Positions 53,064-60,785 of a DNA stretch of 64,000 nucleotides are shown here, piece by piece. Source of the DNA: Sva-07 sp963793335 (GTDB lineage: Bacteria > Actinomycetota > Acidimicrobiia > Acidimicrobiales > Ilumatobacteraceae); contig CAWBZS010000014.1 of NCBI GenBank assembly GCA_963793335.1, forward strand, positions 102,602-166,601, in the 5' to 3' direction. The number at the start of each line of letters is the position of its first letter. Position 1 is the first letter of the stretch. The position numbers and the translations under genes are program-made. The notes beneath the pieces are model-generated. The model saw only the letters and a list, made by a program, of their open reading frames with translations. It did no database searches and was not told where the DNA came from.

Positions 53064-53085
53064 GTGTCCACGAGAGTGTCCACGA
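53064..53085. repeat. Integrase arm-type repeats, left end
   Basis: Two direct copies of GTGTCCACGA at 53064-53073 and 53076-53085. Related TGTCCAC copies stand in a row near the right end (61980-62010). Such short direct repeats next to both att sites resemble arm-binding sites of tyrosine integrases. Confidence 0.5.
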
Positions 53086-53102
53086 AGGACTACCGTGGCC
53101 AC

Positions 53103-54238
53103 ATGAAGGGCACGCTGCGCAAACCCCGGACGCCGGGAGGCTCGTGGAGCTATCGCCTCGACCTGGGTTACGACGACAGCGGCAAGCGCCGTCAGCGACA
53201 GGTGGGCAATTTCCCAACGAAGCGCGAGGCGCAGGCCGCATTGAACGATGCACTCGCTGGCCTCCAGCACGGCACCTACGTTGCGCCGTCGAAGCAGACC
53301 GTGCGGGACTTCCTCGTCGTGTGGATCGACACGATCAAGCCTGAGGTGGCGCTGACGGCATGGACGAACTACGGCGAAGTGGTCGAGCGCTATGTGTTGC
53401 CTTACCTCGGGTGCCAAGCGCCTCGCTGAGTTGTCGCCGATGGACATCAAGCGCTGGCACGGAGAGCTGCTCGATCACGGACGACGCGACGGCACGCCGT
53501 TGGCGGTCAACTCGGTCAAGCTCGCGCATCGAGTGTTGCACCGTGCCCTCGCTGACGGCGTCCGTTGGAACGTGCTGCCGACCAACCCGGCGAGTTCGGT
53601 TCGGGTGCCGAAGGGCGAACACCGAGAGATGGCCGTCTGGACCTCCGAAGAGGCCCGTCGGTTCCTCGACTCGCTGAGCGAAGACCGGCTGCGGGCACTG
53701 TGGGTGCTCGCGCTGCATACGGGGATGCGTCGGGGAGAGCTCGCGGGCCTCCGTTGGAGTGATGTCGATCTCGAAGCGGCGACTCTGACGATCGCGCAGC
53801 AACGTACGACTGCCGGCAAGCAGACGGTCACCACGACGCCGAAGGCGCGTAGTCAACGACAACTGTTGCTCGCCTCGTCGACGGTCGAGGTGCTGCAGGG
53901 ATCATCAGGAACGCCAGCAAGTGGAACGTGAGCGCGCGGGCGTGGCGTGGGTGGAGTCCGGCTACGTGTTCGTCGACGAGGGCGGCACACCGCTGCTGCC
54001 GCAGCGACTCACCAAGATGTTCGCAACGGCGATCGCCCGGGTCGATGTCCCGAAGATTCGGCTGCACGATGTGCGACACACGATGGCGACCACTGCACTC
54101 GAGGCCGGGGTGCATCCGAAGGTCGTGCAGGAACAACTCGGTCACGCCACGATCGCGGTCACGATGGACATCTACTCGCACATCCCCCAAGCTGTCCGTC
54201 GTGAGAGCGCTGGGCGCATCGCTGGGCTCTTCGAATAG
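53103..54238 (+). pseudogene. Tyrosine recombinase (integrase), split by two frameshifts
   Basis: Three consecutive reading frames together give one integrase of the phage/ICE type. Part 1 (53103-53429): SAM-like N-terminal AP2-like domain with RQRQVGNFPTKREAQAAL and YGEVVERYVLPYLG. Part 2 (about 53410-53895): KRLAELSPMDIKRWH and the catalytic Arg in HTGMRRGELAGLRWSD. Part 3 (about 53895-54238): LHDVRHTMAT (His-x-x-Arg), EQLGHATIAVTMDIYSHI (His and the nucleophile Tyr). A one-base gain near 53410 (in GGGTGCC) and a shift near 53895 break the frame, so no full-length protein is made unless these are sequencing errors. Confidence 0.88.
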
Positions 54239-54254
54239 CGGGTTCAACGCGTGG

Positions 54255-54467
54255 TCAGATCTCGACGCTGGTGTTGCGTGTTGTGCTGGCCGCGGCCGAA
54301 TCCAGCAGCGCCTCGATGGCGGTAGTCGGCACGACGATTCGTCGCCCGAGGCGGAGCGACGGAATGACTCCTCGACGTACGCACTCGTAGGCGCTCGAAC
54401 GTGAGATGCCGAGCATCGCTGCCGTCTGGGTCACCGTCATGGTCGCCGGGTTGGGTCTCGTGCTCAC
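54255..54467 (-). CDS. Excisionase-like helix-turn-helix protein
   Basis: The 70-residue protein has the HTH_17/MerR-like excisionase domain: VTQTAAMLGISRSSAYECVRRGVIPSLRLGRRIVVPTTAIEALL. Small proteins of this type direct excision or regulate integrative elements. GTG 54467 is taken; an ATG eight codons later could serve. It is convergent with the integrase, and ends 17 bp from its stop. Confidence 0.83.
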   Translation of the reverse strand: MSTRPNPATMTVTQTAAMLGISRSSAYECVRRGVIPSLRLGRRIVVPTTAIEALLDSAAASTTRNTSVEI

Positions 54468-54649
54468 TGGGGTCCTCCATCGGTCCGGGGAGCGCTGCGG
54501 TGTCCTCCCTCACCCACGTAAAGGCCGTCGCCTTCGTCGAACGGGACAATTTGGGTGTGGCGCTGGTCGCAGCGGTCGGCGCGGTGCCGCGAGACTCGCC
54601 TCCGCTGGCCGTCCGGGTCGGGCTGGAGCGAGGTCCGGCTCTGCTCGGT

Positions 54650-54832
54650 CGTGCGAGATCGGGTGGCCAGTGTGGCGGGGGTCCGGAGGTCCGGTCGTGG
54701 GAGGTCCGGTCGCCGTCGGGGCGGTTCGCCTCGTCGGGTCGTGTCCTGTCGGAGGTCGGGTCCGGGGGTCGTGCGCGCAGGCGTTGGGAGGGCATACACC
54801 TTTGCAGGTTTCCCCGAATGGGAAACCTGGCG
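54650..54832. repeat. Left arm of a ~180-bp inverted repeat flanking the HEPN/MNT pair
   Basis: The segment closely matches the reverse complement of 55667-55845: for instance GGGAGGGCATACACC and CCTCGTCGGGTCGTGTC recur inverted on the other side. Its inner end contains the perfect hairpin AGGTTTCCC-cgaat-GGGAAACCT (54806-54828), next to the HEPN stop, as a terminator would. The alignment was made by eye, so exact ends are approximate. Confidence 0.75.
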
Positions 54833-54843
54833 GACCCGATCGA

Positions 54844-55248
54844 TCAGTCCGACGCGATTTGGTCGTGCGCGTGTTGGACGGCGGCTTGTGCGAGTCCGAC
54901 GAGTCGGCGTGCCTCGATCTCGGTCGGATTCTCGATGTCTTCGGGGTAGCGCCCGGCGACTGCCCAAGGTGCGAGGTCGGTCAGCGCGTCGATGTCGAAT
55001 CCGACATCGTTCGATGCTGGAAGTAGCCCGGCGAGAAGGTCGAGACGGTGCGACTTGGGGAAGTCGACTCCGAGATGCACGAGCATGGCCTTAACGGCCT
55101 TCTCGGCTGCCTGTTGGGCGTGGAAGCACGCCGCCCACTCGACGCCGATCTCGGAGTTCAAAACGAGTTCCGCAATCGCGAGATCGTCGTCCGCTTTCGC
55201 GAGCCAACTCCGTGCGGCCGCCGCCGATGTGTCGGGCCGGTCAGCCAC
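54844..55248 (-). CDS. HEPN-domain toxin (type VII toxin-antitoxin)
   Basis: The 134-residue protein has the HEPN helix bundle: ARSWLAKADDDLAIAELVLNSEIG, and WAACFHAQQAAEKAVKAMLVHLGVDFPKSHRLDLL with His/Gln-Gln-Ala-Ala-Glu-Lys-Ala and the R/H pair expected near the active surface. HEPN proteins are often ribonucleases neutralised by adenylylation by an MNT partner. GTG 55248 overlaps the MNT stop by 8 nt. It stands between long inverted repeats. Confidence 0.85.
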   Translation of the reverse strand: MADRPDTSAAAARSWLAKADDDLAIAELVLNSEIGVEWAACFHAQQAAEKAVKAMLVHLGVDFPKSHRLDLLAGLLPASNDVGFDIDALTDLAPWAVAGRYPEDIENPTEIEARRLVGLAQAAVQHAHDQIASD

Positions 55249-55609
55249 GTTGATACAGGCAGCGACCGTCGAGAACGGCGGCCCGTTCGATCGTGCCGGG
55301 GGTCTGGCTTCGGGCCTGGTAGCGGTCAGGGTCGGTGAAGGAGACGTCGAACGGGGCGCTTGAAGGTGATGCCTTGAACGCCCGAACCTTGAGGGCGATG
55401 GCGTCTCGTGGGTCGAATGAGTCGAGCACGATGAGCAGGTCGATGTCGCTGTCGCCGTCGTCGTCGCCGCGGGCAACCGAGCCGTAGAGCCACACAGCGG
55501 CGGGATCGAATTCGGCGACGAGGTCGGCAACGACGACCTGGGCCCATTCGTCGAGACGCCGACCGTCCCAAACGGCTTTGCCGTTTTCGATCGTCCACGT
55601 GCTCGACAT
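55241..55609 (-). CDS. MNT-type minimal nucleotidyltransferase antitoxin
   Basis: The 122-residue protein has VWLYGSVARGDDDGDSDIDLLIV (the Gly-Ser-x9-Asp-x-Asp nucleotidyltransferase motif, about residues 40-62), followed by a helical part with FDPRDAIALKVRAF. It would AMPylate the HEPN toxin, as in the MntA-HepT family. Upstream 36 bp lies the right inverted repeat, which may contain its promoter. Confidence 0.88.
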   Translation of the reverse strand: MSSTWTIENGKAVWDGRRLDEWAQVVVADLVAEFDPAAVWLYGSVARGDDDGDSDIDLLIVLDSFDPRDAIALKVRAFKASPSSAPFDVSFTDPDRYQARSQTPGTIERAAVLDGRCLYQRG

Positions 55610-55666
55610 GGTTCAAGAGTAGTTCGTCGCGGCAGGTTGGCGTCCGACGGCGTGCCGAGGGTCGAA

Positions 55667-55845
55667 GGTTCCCGCCAGGGGAATCTGCAAGGGTGTATGC
55701 CCTCCCAACACCCCCGCGCGCGACCTGCAAACCCGACCTCCGACAAGACACGACCCGACGAGGCGGACCGCCCCAAACGACGCCCGGACCTCACACGACC
55801 GGACCGCCGGACGCCCGCACTGCCCAGGCCCGATCGCCGACCTCG
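55667..55845. repeat. Right arm of the inverted repeat flanking the HEPN/MNT pair
   Basis: Reverse-complement counterpart of 54650-54832, with AGGGTGTATGCCCTCCCAAC mirroring the left arm's GTTGGGAGGGCATACACCT (one C/T change). Its inner end lies about 60 bp upstream of the MNT start. The pair of arms could be the ends of a mobile cassette. Confidence 0.75.
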
Positions 55846-55960
55846 ACGAAGACGGAGCCAGACCCCACGAACACGGGCGAGCAGCGCGCCTGGGCGCGCG
55901 CCCGATGCCCACCGGCGCGAACTCTGCTCTTCGCGGCACGCCCGCTGGTTGGGGAAGCCA

Positions 55961-56023
55961 CACGATCGGGCACACGATCACGGCGCTGAGCAGGAGTGAT
56001 CGGGTGTCGTGTGCCTGATCGTG
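55961..56023. repeat. 17-bp inverted repeat in the accessory spacer
   Basis: CACGATCGGGCACACGA (55961-55977) matches TCGTGTGCCTGATCGTG (56007-56023) in reverse complement with one mismatch, over a 29-bp loop. No gene was found in 55846-56233; this is the only clear structure there. Confidence 0.6.
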
Positions 56024-56233
56024 CGGCATGCCCTCCACCCATGGGTCGGAACTCCCGGAATTATCGGACACCTACCCGCTCACTCACGTGCCGATCTCGG
56101 ACGGTCTCGCGGCATGTAGGCAGCCGGGGTTATGAGCGCCTGAGAACAGTCGACCGGAGTGGTGACAGGCCGGCCGCTCGTTCAAGCCGCGCCGACTCTC
56201 GACTTCCGTATTCGTTTGTATTACACTTGGGCG

Positions 56234-56539
56234 GTGGACGACTTGTTCGATCTCGACCAACTGGACGACACCGATCCATTCGAGATCGACCGGCAAGCAG
56301 CCCACCTCTTCAAACATGACCCGTTCGGCATCGACACCATCTACGAGATCTGGAACTCGGATCCGCTGTTCTACCCAGCGATCCCTCCAGCACACTGGCT
56401 GATGCTCGCCGACATTGCCGGACAGGTCGTGATGGTGCCACTCGCACCGTCCGATCACGGCGACCCAGCGAAGTGTCGCCCGATTGGTTGCTATGTCGCT
56501 GCCAAGCATCTCGCTGACCGATACAAGGAGGACCGATGA
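56234..56539 (+). CDS. BrnT-like toxin of a type II toxin-antitoxin pair
   Basis: The 101-residue protein has an N-terminal Asp-rich strand region (VDDLFDLDQLDDTDPFEIDRQAAHLFKHDPFGIDTIYEIWNSDPLF) and a C-terminal GCYVAAKHLADRYKEDR, an arrangement like BrnT (FExDxxKxxxNxxKHG ... RPISARxAxRxERRxYE). The catalytic KH-G element is recognisable as KHDPFG. GTG 56234 follows an AT-rich promoter-like GTATTACACT; translation could be leaderless. It overlaps the RHH gene by 4 nt. Function is by analogy and not certain. Confidence 0.6.
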   Translation: MDDLFDLDQLDDTDPFEIDRQAAHLFKHDPFGIDTIYEIWNSDPLFYPAIPPAHWLMLADIAGQVVMVPLAPSDHGDPAKCRPIGCYVAAKHLADRYKEDR

Positions 56540-56778
56540 CCAACAAGAAGATGACCCGCCAAGAAGAGCACGACTTCTACGCAGACCCGGAGAACCAGAC
56601 ACCGCAAGGTCCGGCTCGGCGACGCAACTCGAAGTTGACCGAGCTAGTCCCGGTGAGGTTCCCGCCCGACACGCTCGCCAAGATCCGCGACGCCGCCGAC
56701 GCTGATGACCGATCTGTTTCAGCGTGGATTCGCCGCGCGGTCGACCACGAACTCGAACACGACACCAAGACCGCCTGA
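56536..56778 (+). CDS. Ribbon-helix-helix antitoxin (CopG/BrnA-like)
   Basis: The 80-residue protein has an RHH domain at its C-terminus: LVPVRFPPDTLAKIRDAADADDRSVSAWIRRAVDHELE. RHH proteins bind DNA and neutralise the toxin encoded just before. N-terminal part (RQEEHDFYADPENQTPQGP) resembles BrnA-type toxin-binding tails. TGATGA-like 4-nt overlap with the BrnT-like gene supports a TA operon. Confidence 0.78.
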   Translation: MTNKKMTRQEEHDFYADPENQTPQGPARRRNSKLTELVPVRFPPDTLAKIRDAADADDRSVSAWIRRAVDHELEHDTKTA

Positions 56779-56978
56779 TCTCGACGACGACCCATAACCG
56801 TCGGAGCCCGTCTGCGCATTCTGGAGCAGGTACGCCCGATCGAACGTGCCGATCTCGGGCGGGTCAGATGGGCTCGTGCAACCGGCGATACGGGCGGCCA
56901 TTGCGCGGGAGAACGCCGGTTCCCGAGGGCGATGGCTGAGGTCGTCGACGCGCTCGCAGGCGGCTGAAGCCGCGACCG

Positions 56979-57342
56979 TCACCCCTGTGGCATGAGTGCG
57001 GCGAACGCGGCGGTGTCGAACACGATCCGCTGGGACGCGATCTTGCCGTCGTTGACCACGGACCACTCGGCCACCGTGACCGATCCGGATGCGGCCGGCG
57101 TCGCGACGTGGAGGTCGTAGATCGCGCACACTTCTTTGTCGTCCTCCCAGAGCCGGTGCATCTCGAAGCCCTGCAGCATCGTCGCCAGCGGAGCTGTTGC
57201 CTCGAGGGATGCCGCCTTGTCGTCCGTCTGGACCATCGGGCCGCGGAAGACGAAGGAGTCGTCGAGGAGTTCGGCGGCTTCGGCCGCGTCACCGGACGCG
57301 AAACGGGTGAGGAAGTTCTCGACGACGGTGGTTTTTGGACAT
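56979..57342 (-). pseudogene. SnoaL-like protein, frameshifted in an A5 run
   Basis: The last 85 codons read MVQTDDKAASLEATAPLATMLQG and AIYDLHVATPAASGSVTVAEWSVVNDGKIASQRIVFDTAAF, a SnoaL/NTF2-like domain. Upstream in the same frame come VVENFLTRFASGDAAEAAELLDDSFVFRGP, but no start. The ATG at 57340-57342 (TCC AAA AA...) is out of frame by one A in the run of five A (plus-strand T5, 57332-57336); with four A it gives M-S-K-T-T-V-V-E-N. A single-base expansion thus broke a short gene, or allows transcriptional slippage. Confidence 0.65.
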
Positions 57343-57836
57343 GGGTGGCGCCGATCTTGTCGGTCGCGCTCGCTCGGGCGAACCCGGGATGCCCTTCGTC
57401 GCCAGCGCCGAGCAAGCCGTTCGCAAGATCGGGGTGTCGCTGCCGCGTCAACGCGTGGCCGAGCTGCAACGCCTCATGCAGCGGATCCTCGTGGGCGACC
57501 CGGCCGGCATCCCGCCCGGTGATCTCGGCACGATCGACCCGGCGCTCGTTGCGGTGTTCGAGCGGGCCTTCACCGATCAGCATCTTCTCCAGTTCGACTA
57601 CCGGGACGCCAGAGGCAAGCGGACCACCCGAACGGTCGAACCCCACGGGCTGCTGGTGCGAGTGCCGGCGTGGTACATCATCGCTTGGGACCCGACCCCG
57701 GATGCCGCCCGGCTGTTCCGGCGCCGATCGCATCAGCAGCCCCTCCGTTGGCGACACGACCTTCGTGCCGCGACCACATGAACTCGTGACCGGAGTCTGC
57801 CCAGATGCCAAGCCGCAGGCCGACGAAACGTCCTGA
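57335..57836 (+). pseudogene. Truncated, frameshifted WYL-domain regulator
   Basis: Residues of the frame starting 57335 read ADLVGRARSGEPGMPFVASAEQAVRKIG, LFERAFTDQHLLQFDYRDARGKRTTRTVEPHGLLV and VPAWYIIAWDPTPDAARLFR, a WYL ligand-sensing domain of YafY/DeoR-type regulators (WYIIAWD is the WYL core). The N-terminal helix-turn-helix is missing and the sequence begins at the head of the SnoaL gene. After ARLFR the frame changes (about 57720), continuing as GADRISSPSVGDTTFVPRPHELVTGVC to the stop at 57836. It is a broken gene. Confidence 0.7.
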
Positions 57837-57969
57837 CGGTTTGCGCTTGGTCGGATCGCAGTCACTCGTCCGAGGGCTGCTCCCTGCGGAGCGATCGCAG
57901 GTCCCGGGGCTGTGCTCGAACGGCCGCCATCTCATCGATTCGAGGGCTTGGGAGGGCTTCGATCGATGC

Positions 57970-58011
57970 GGAACGAAAGTTCTTGACTATTCGTTCCAGA
58001 ACCAGGTATGG
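57970..58011 (+). promoter_or_regulatory. Promoter and operator of the TetR gene
   Basis: GGAACGAA (57970-57977) and TTCGTTCC (57990-57997) form an inverted repeat that overlaps the -35 TTGACT (57983-57988). TATGGT (58006-58011) is a -10 box with 17-bp spacing. A repressor on the palindrome would block the promoter, as TetR family autorepressors do. Confidence 0.6.
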
Positions 58012-58019
58012 TGATGGAC

Positions 58020-58592
58020 ATGGCCCGCCCGAAAGAGTTCGATGTGGACCGAGCACTCGACTCGGCCCTGGACGTGTTCTGGTCGAAGGGGTTCGAGGCG
58101 ACCTCGATGCAGGATCTCGTCGACGGGATGGGCATCAACCGAGGCTCGCTCTACGACACCTTCGGCAGCAAGGACGAGCTGTACCGGCGAGCGTTCGCGG
58201 CGTACGCGCAGCGACGGGGAGCGGAGCTCGTCGACGTGCTCGACGGCCCCGGGTCGATCCGCGAGCGGCTGCGCCACTATCTGTTCGCACTCGTGACCGA
58301 GCCGGACGGCCGAGGCTGCTTCATCGTCAACACGGCGTGCGAGCGCAGCTACGAGCACGCCGAGAGCCGGTTGATGGCGTCAGCTGCGATGGACGCCACG
58401 ATCGGCGCCCTCGAAGGCGCGATGAAGTCGGCGGCTGCCGGCGGGGAGTTGCGACCCGGGGTGTCCCCGAAGGTCGCCGCGACTGCGGTGCTGGTCCTGA
58501 TGGAAGGGTTGCAGGTCCTGACCAAGACCGGAACGGACGCGGCAACGCTGAGCCCCGTGATCGATGCCGCACTCGATGCGATCCTCACCTGA
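58020..58592 (+). CDS. TetR/AcrR-family transcriptional regulator
   Basis: The 190-residue regulator has the TetR helix-turn-helix (about 8-55): ALDSALDVFWSKGFEATSMQDLVDGMGINRGSLYDTFGSKDELYRRAF, and a helical C-terminal ligand domain. With the promoter -10 at 58006-58011, transcription would start close to ATG 58020, so a leaderless message is possible; ATG 58008 in frame is an alternative. It is followed by a NADH-azoreductase-like gene, fitting control of a redox enzyme by a ligand. Confidence 0.87.
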   Translation: MARPKEFDVDRALDSALDVFWSKGFEATSMQDLVDGMGINRGSLYDTFGSKDELYRRAFAAYAQRRGAELVDVLDGPGSIRERLRHYLFALVTEPDGRGCFIVNTACERSYEHAESRLMASAAMDATIGALEGAMKSAAAGGELRPGVSPKVAATAVLVLMEGLQVLTKTGTDAATLSPVIDAALDAILT

Positions 58593-58647
58593 GTCTCTTT
58601 TCATGCCCCAATTCTTGAACAAACATTCCACAACAAGGAGAAGACAA

Positions 58648-59250
58648 ATGACCACGAAGATCCTGTACGTCTCGTCGAGCACGCGTGGCGCCGAGTCGGT
58701 GACCGACCTGTTGGCCGAGGAACTCATCGGCGAACTGTCCGGCCATGACACCGTCGTGGTCCGCCGAACCCTCGGTTCGGAGATCCCGTTGCTGTCGCCT
58801 GCGGTGACCGCCGAGCTGACGGCTGCGGTTGCGGACCGCAGCGACGCCGCCGCGGCCGGCCTGGCGACCGCCGACGCGCTGATCGCCGAGCTCGTTGCCG
58901 CCGACGTGGTGGTCATCGGGGCACCGATCTACAACTTCGGCGTACCGGCATCGCTCAAGGCGTGGGCCGACCTCGTCGCCCGCGCCGGCACCACCTTTGC
59001 CTACGGTGAAAGCGGGCCGGTCGGTCTGCTCGACAACCGGCCCACCTACATCGTGGCGGCCAGCGGCGGCACAGAGATCGGTGGCGACATCGACTACGGA
59101 ACCCGATGGCTGCGTCACTTCCTCGGCTTCATCGGTCTGCACGACGTCACCGTCGTGGCCGCCAACCAACTCGCCATCGACGCCGAGTCGGGCCTCGCCG
59201 CGGCGAGATCTCGGATCGCCGAGGTCGGCTCGTTCGACAAGGCCGCCTGA
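58648..59250 (+). CDS. FMN-dependent NADH-azoreductase/quinone reductase (AzoR-like)
   Basis: The 200-residue flavoprotein has the flavodoxin-like start ILYVSSSTRGAESVTDLLAEE, VVIGAPIYNFGVPASLKAWADLVARAGTTFAY (FMN loop) and YIVAASGGTEIGGDIDYG. AzoR-type enzymes reduce quinones and azo compounds with NADH. AAGGAG before ATG 58648 is a strong RBS. Good candidate target of the TetR regulator at 58020. Confidence 0.87.
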   Translation: MTTKILYVSSSTRGAESVTDLLAEELIGELSGHDTVVVRRTLGSEIPLLSPAVTAELTAAVADRSDAAAAGLATADALIAELVAADVVVIGAPIYNFGVPASLKAWADLVARAGTTFAYGESGPVGLLDNRPTYIVAASGGTEIGGDIDYGTRWLRHFLGFIGLHDVTVVAANQLAIDAESGLAAARSRIAEVGSFDKAA

Positions 59251-59411
59251 CCGACGCGCTCCGACGTGCCGAGGTCACGACACCATTCAGCGATACCGCC
59301 CGGTTCCTGTACACCGCCGTCAACGGTGTCCAGGTCGAGGCCCGCAAGGGCATCAGTCGTGACGACACCCGCCGCACTCTCGACATCGCCCGACGAGCCG
59401 TCGCCCGATGA
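59251..59411 (+). pseudogene. C-terminal fragment of a second TetR-type regulator
   Basis: From just after the azoreductase stop the plus strand reads DALRRAEVTTPFSDTARFLYTAVNGVQVEARKGISRDDTRRTLDIARRAVAR followed by TGA at 59409-59411. The FLYTAVNGVQVEARKGxSRDD pattern is that of TetR C-terminal domains. No start or HTH accompanies it; it is a residue of a lost gene. Confidence 0.55.
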
Positions 59412-59541
59412 TCTCCCCCGGATATCAGCAGCGTCAGTTCGCTGACCAGATTTGGAAACGTTCGCTCCCTGACGGGACCGCCTCTGGCGCCGTCCGGCGT
59501 CAGCCACCTGCCAATCCCGGCACTTCCGAAAGGACCCTCCC

Positions 59542-60282
59542 ATGACCAGCTTCCAGAACCAGAACATCGTTGTCACCGGCGCCACCAGCGGCATCGGACG
59601 CGTCACCGCCACCCGGCTCGCCAACGAGGGTGCGAACGTGCTCGCCACCGGGCGCAATGCCGAGCGCCTCGCCGAGGTCGGCTCGATCGAGGGTGTCACT
59701 GCGCTCGAGAACGACTCCGCAGACCCCGCCGGCGTCGACGCCCTCCGTGCCGCGGTCGACGAGGTGTTCGATGGACGCCTTGACGGCGTGTTCCTCAACG
59801 CCGGCCTCGGCGCATTCCAACCGATCGAGTACGTCGACGCCGACGCAGTCGCCCACCAGTTCGACATCAACGTGCGCGGCCCGCTGCTGCAACTGGCGGC
59901 GCTGTCGCCTGCGCTCGTGGAAGGTGGCGCCGTGGTGTTCAACACCTCGGTCGTCAACGACATCGGCATGCCGAACTCTGGGGTCTACTCGGCCACCAAG
60001 GGCGCCGTACGCTCGGCGATGAAGGTGTTCTCCAACGAACTGGCTCCGCGCCAGATCCGGGTCAATGCCGTCAGCCCTGGCCCGATCGACACCGGCTTCT
60101 TCGGTGCCACCGGCCTCAGCGCCGAAGAGATCGAAGGCTTCGCCACCCAGATCCTCTCGCAGGTCCCACTCGGACGTTTCGGAGCCCCCGAAGAGATCGC
60201 CGCAGCGGTCACGTTCCTACTGTCATCGGAGTCGAGCTACATCACCGGCACCGAGCTCATCGTCGACGGCGGCATGAGCTGA
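59542..60282 (+). CDS. Short-chain dehydrogenase/reductase
   Basis: The 246-residue classical SDR has NIVVTGATSGIGRVTATRLANEGANVLATGRN (TGxxxGIG), FLNAGLGAF (NNAG-equivalent), the catalytic Ser in VVFNTSVVNDIG, Tyr-x-x-x-Lys in YSATKGA and RVNAVSPGPIDTGFFG. NAD(P)H-dependent carbonyl/alcohol oxidoreductase; substrate unknown. A GAAAGGACC ribosome binding site precedes it. It belongs to the redox cargo of the element. Confidence 0.9.
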   Translation: MTSFQNQNIVVTGATSGIGRVTATRLANEGANVLATGRNAERLAEVGSIEGVTALENDSADPAGVDALRAAVDEVFDGRLDGVFLNAGLGAFQPIEYVDADAVAHQFDINVRGPLLQLAALSPALVEGGAVVFNTSVVNDIGMPNSGVYSATKGAVRSAMKVFSNELAPRQIRVNAVSPGPIDTGFFGATGLSAEEIEGFATQILSQVPLGRFGAPEEIAAAVTFLLSSESSYITGTELIVDGGMS

Positions 60283-60330
60283 GCCCAAGGGTCACAACAG
60301 GATGCACCATCCCGAGGATGCATCATCCCG

Positions 60331-60369
60331 CGGTGAGCGAACGACCGACGTTCGGTCGTTCGTTCACCG
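60331..60369. terminator. 18-bp-arm palindrome after the SDR gene
   Basis: CGGTGAGCGAACGACCGA pairs with TCGGTCGTTCGTTCACCG (60352-60369), one mismatch, three-base centre. It lies 48 bp downstream of the SDR stop, where a terminator is expected; its repeated GAACGACC could also act as a binding site. Confidence 0.6.
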
Positions 60370-60505
60370 ACCGATTTCGCCAGCGACGGTGACAGCTTGA
60401 TCTTCGCGTGGCCGGCCTTTGCGTGAAGCGGCATCTCGCTGTTGGCCGCTGTTGCCGTTGAGAGGGAAGCTCGAAGAGGACTGCCACCCGTTGGCCTGAA
60501 CCGCC

Positions 60506-60775
60506 ACCACGATCGGGGTCATTGGGCTCATCGTCCAGATGGTCGGGCTCGTGCGGTGTGGTCCTGGCCGCAGCCAAGCTCCGCTCCGAACTCGTCCCCC
60601 GATGGTTGGGCTGGCTGGGGTAGGCGGCCGCCGCGATCTACAGTCTGGCCAACACGACCTGATCGAGACCGTCATCGAGCACTTCCCCTACGTAGGCCCC
60701 GCTCTGGTCGGCTCACTGCTCTGGCTGGCCTCGATGCTCCTCATGGGCATCCGCATCCTCATCTCAACCCCATAG
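60506..60775 (+). pseudogene. Decayed DUF4386-like membrane protein fragment
   Basis: The frame through 60539-60775 encodes TIGVIGLIVQMVGLVRCG before, and LIETVIEHFPYVGPALVGSLLWLASMLLMGIRIL after, a segment whose middle is only sensible in another frame (VVLAAAKLRSELVPRWLGWLG, interrupted by a TAG). Such LVPRWLGWLG helices occur in DUF4386-like proteins. The reading is broken by frame changes on both sides, so it is a relic. Confidence 0.4.
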
Positions 60776-60785
60776 GAGACCAACC

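Noticed and set aside
54700..55845. CRISPR array in the accessory region
   Set aside because: The repeats are a single long inverted pair, not regularly spaced direct repeats with spacers.
57108..57836. 242-residue frame spanning the SnoaL and WYL pieces as one real gene
   Set aside because: Its first two thirds are out of frame with the WYL domain and low-complexity; only the tail belongs to the frameshifted WYL gene.
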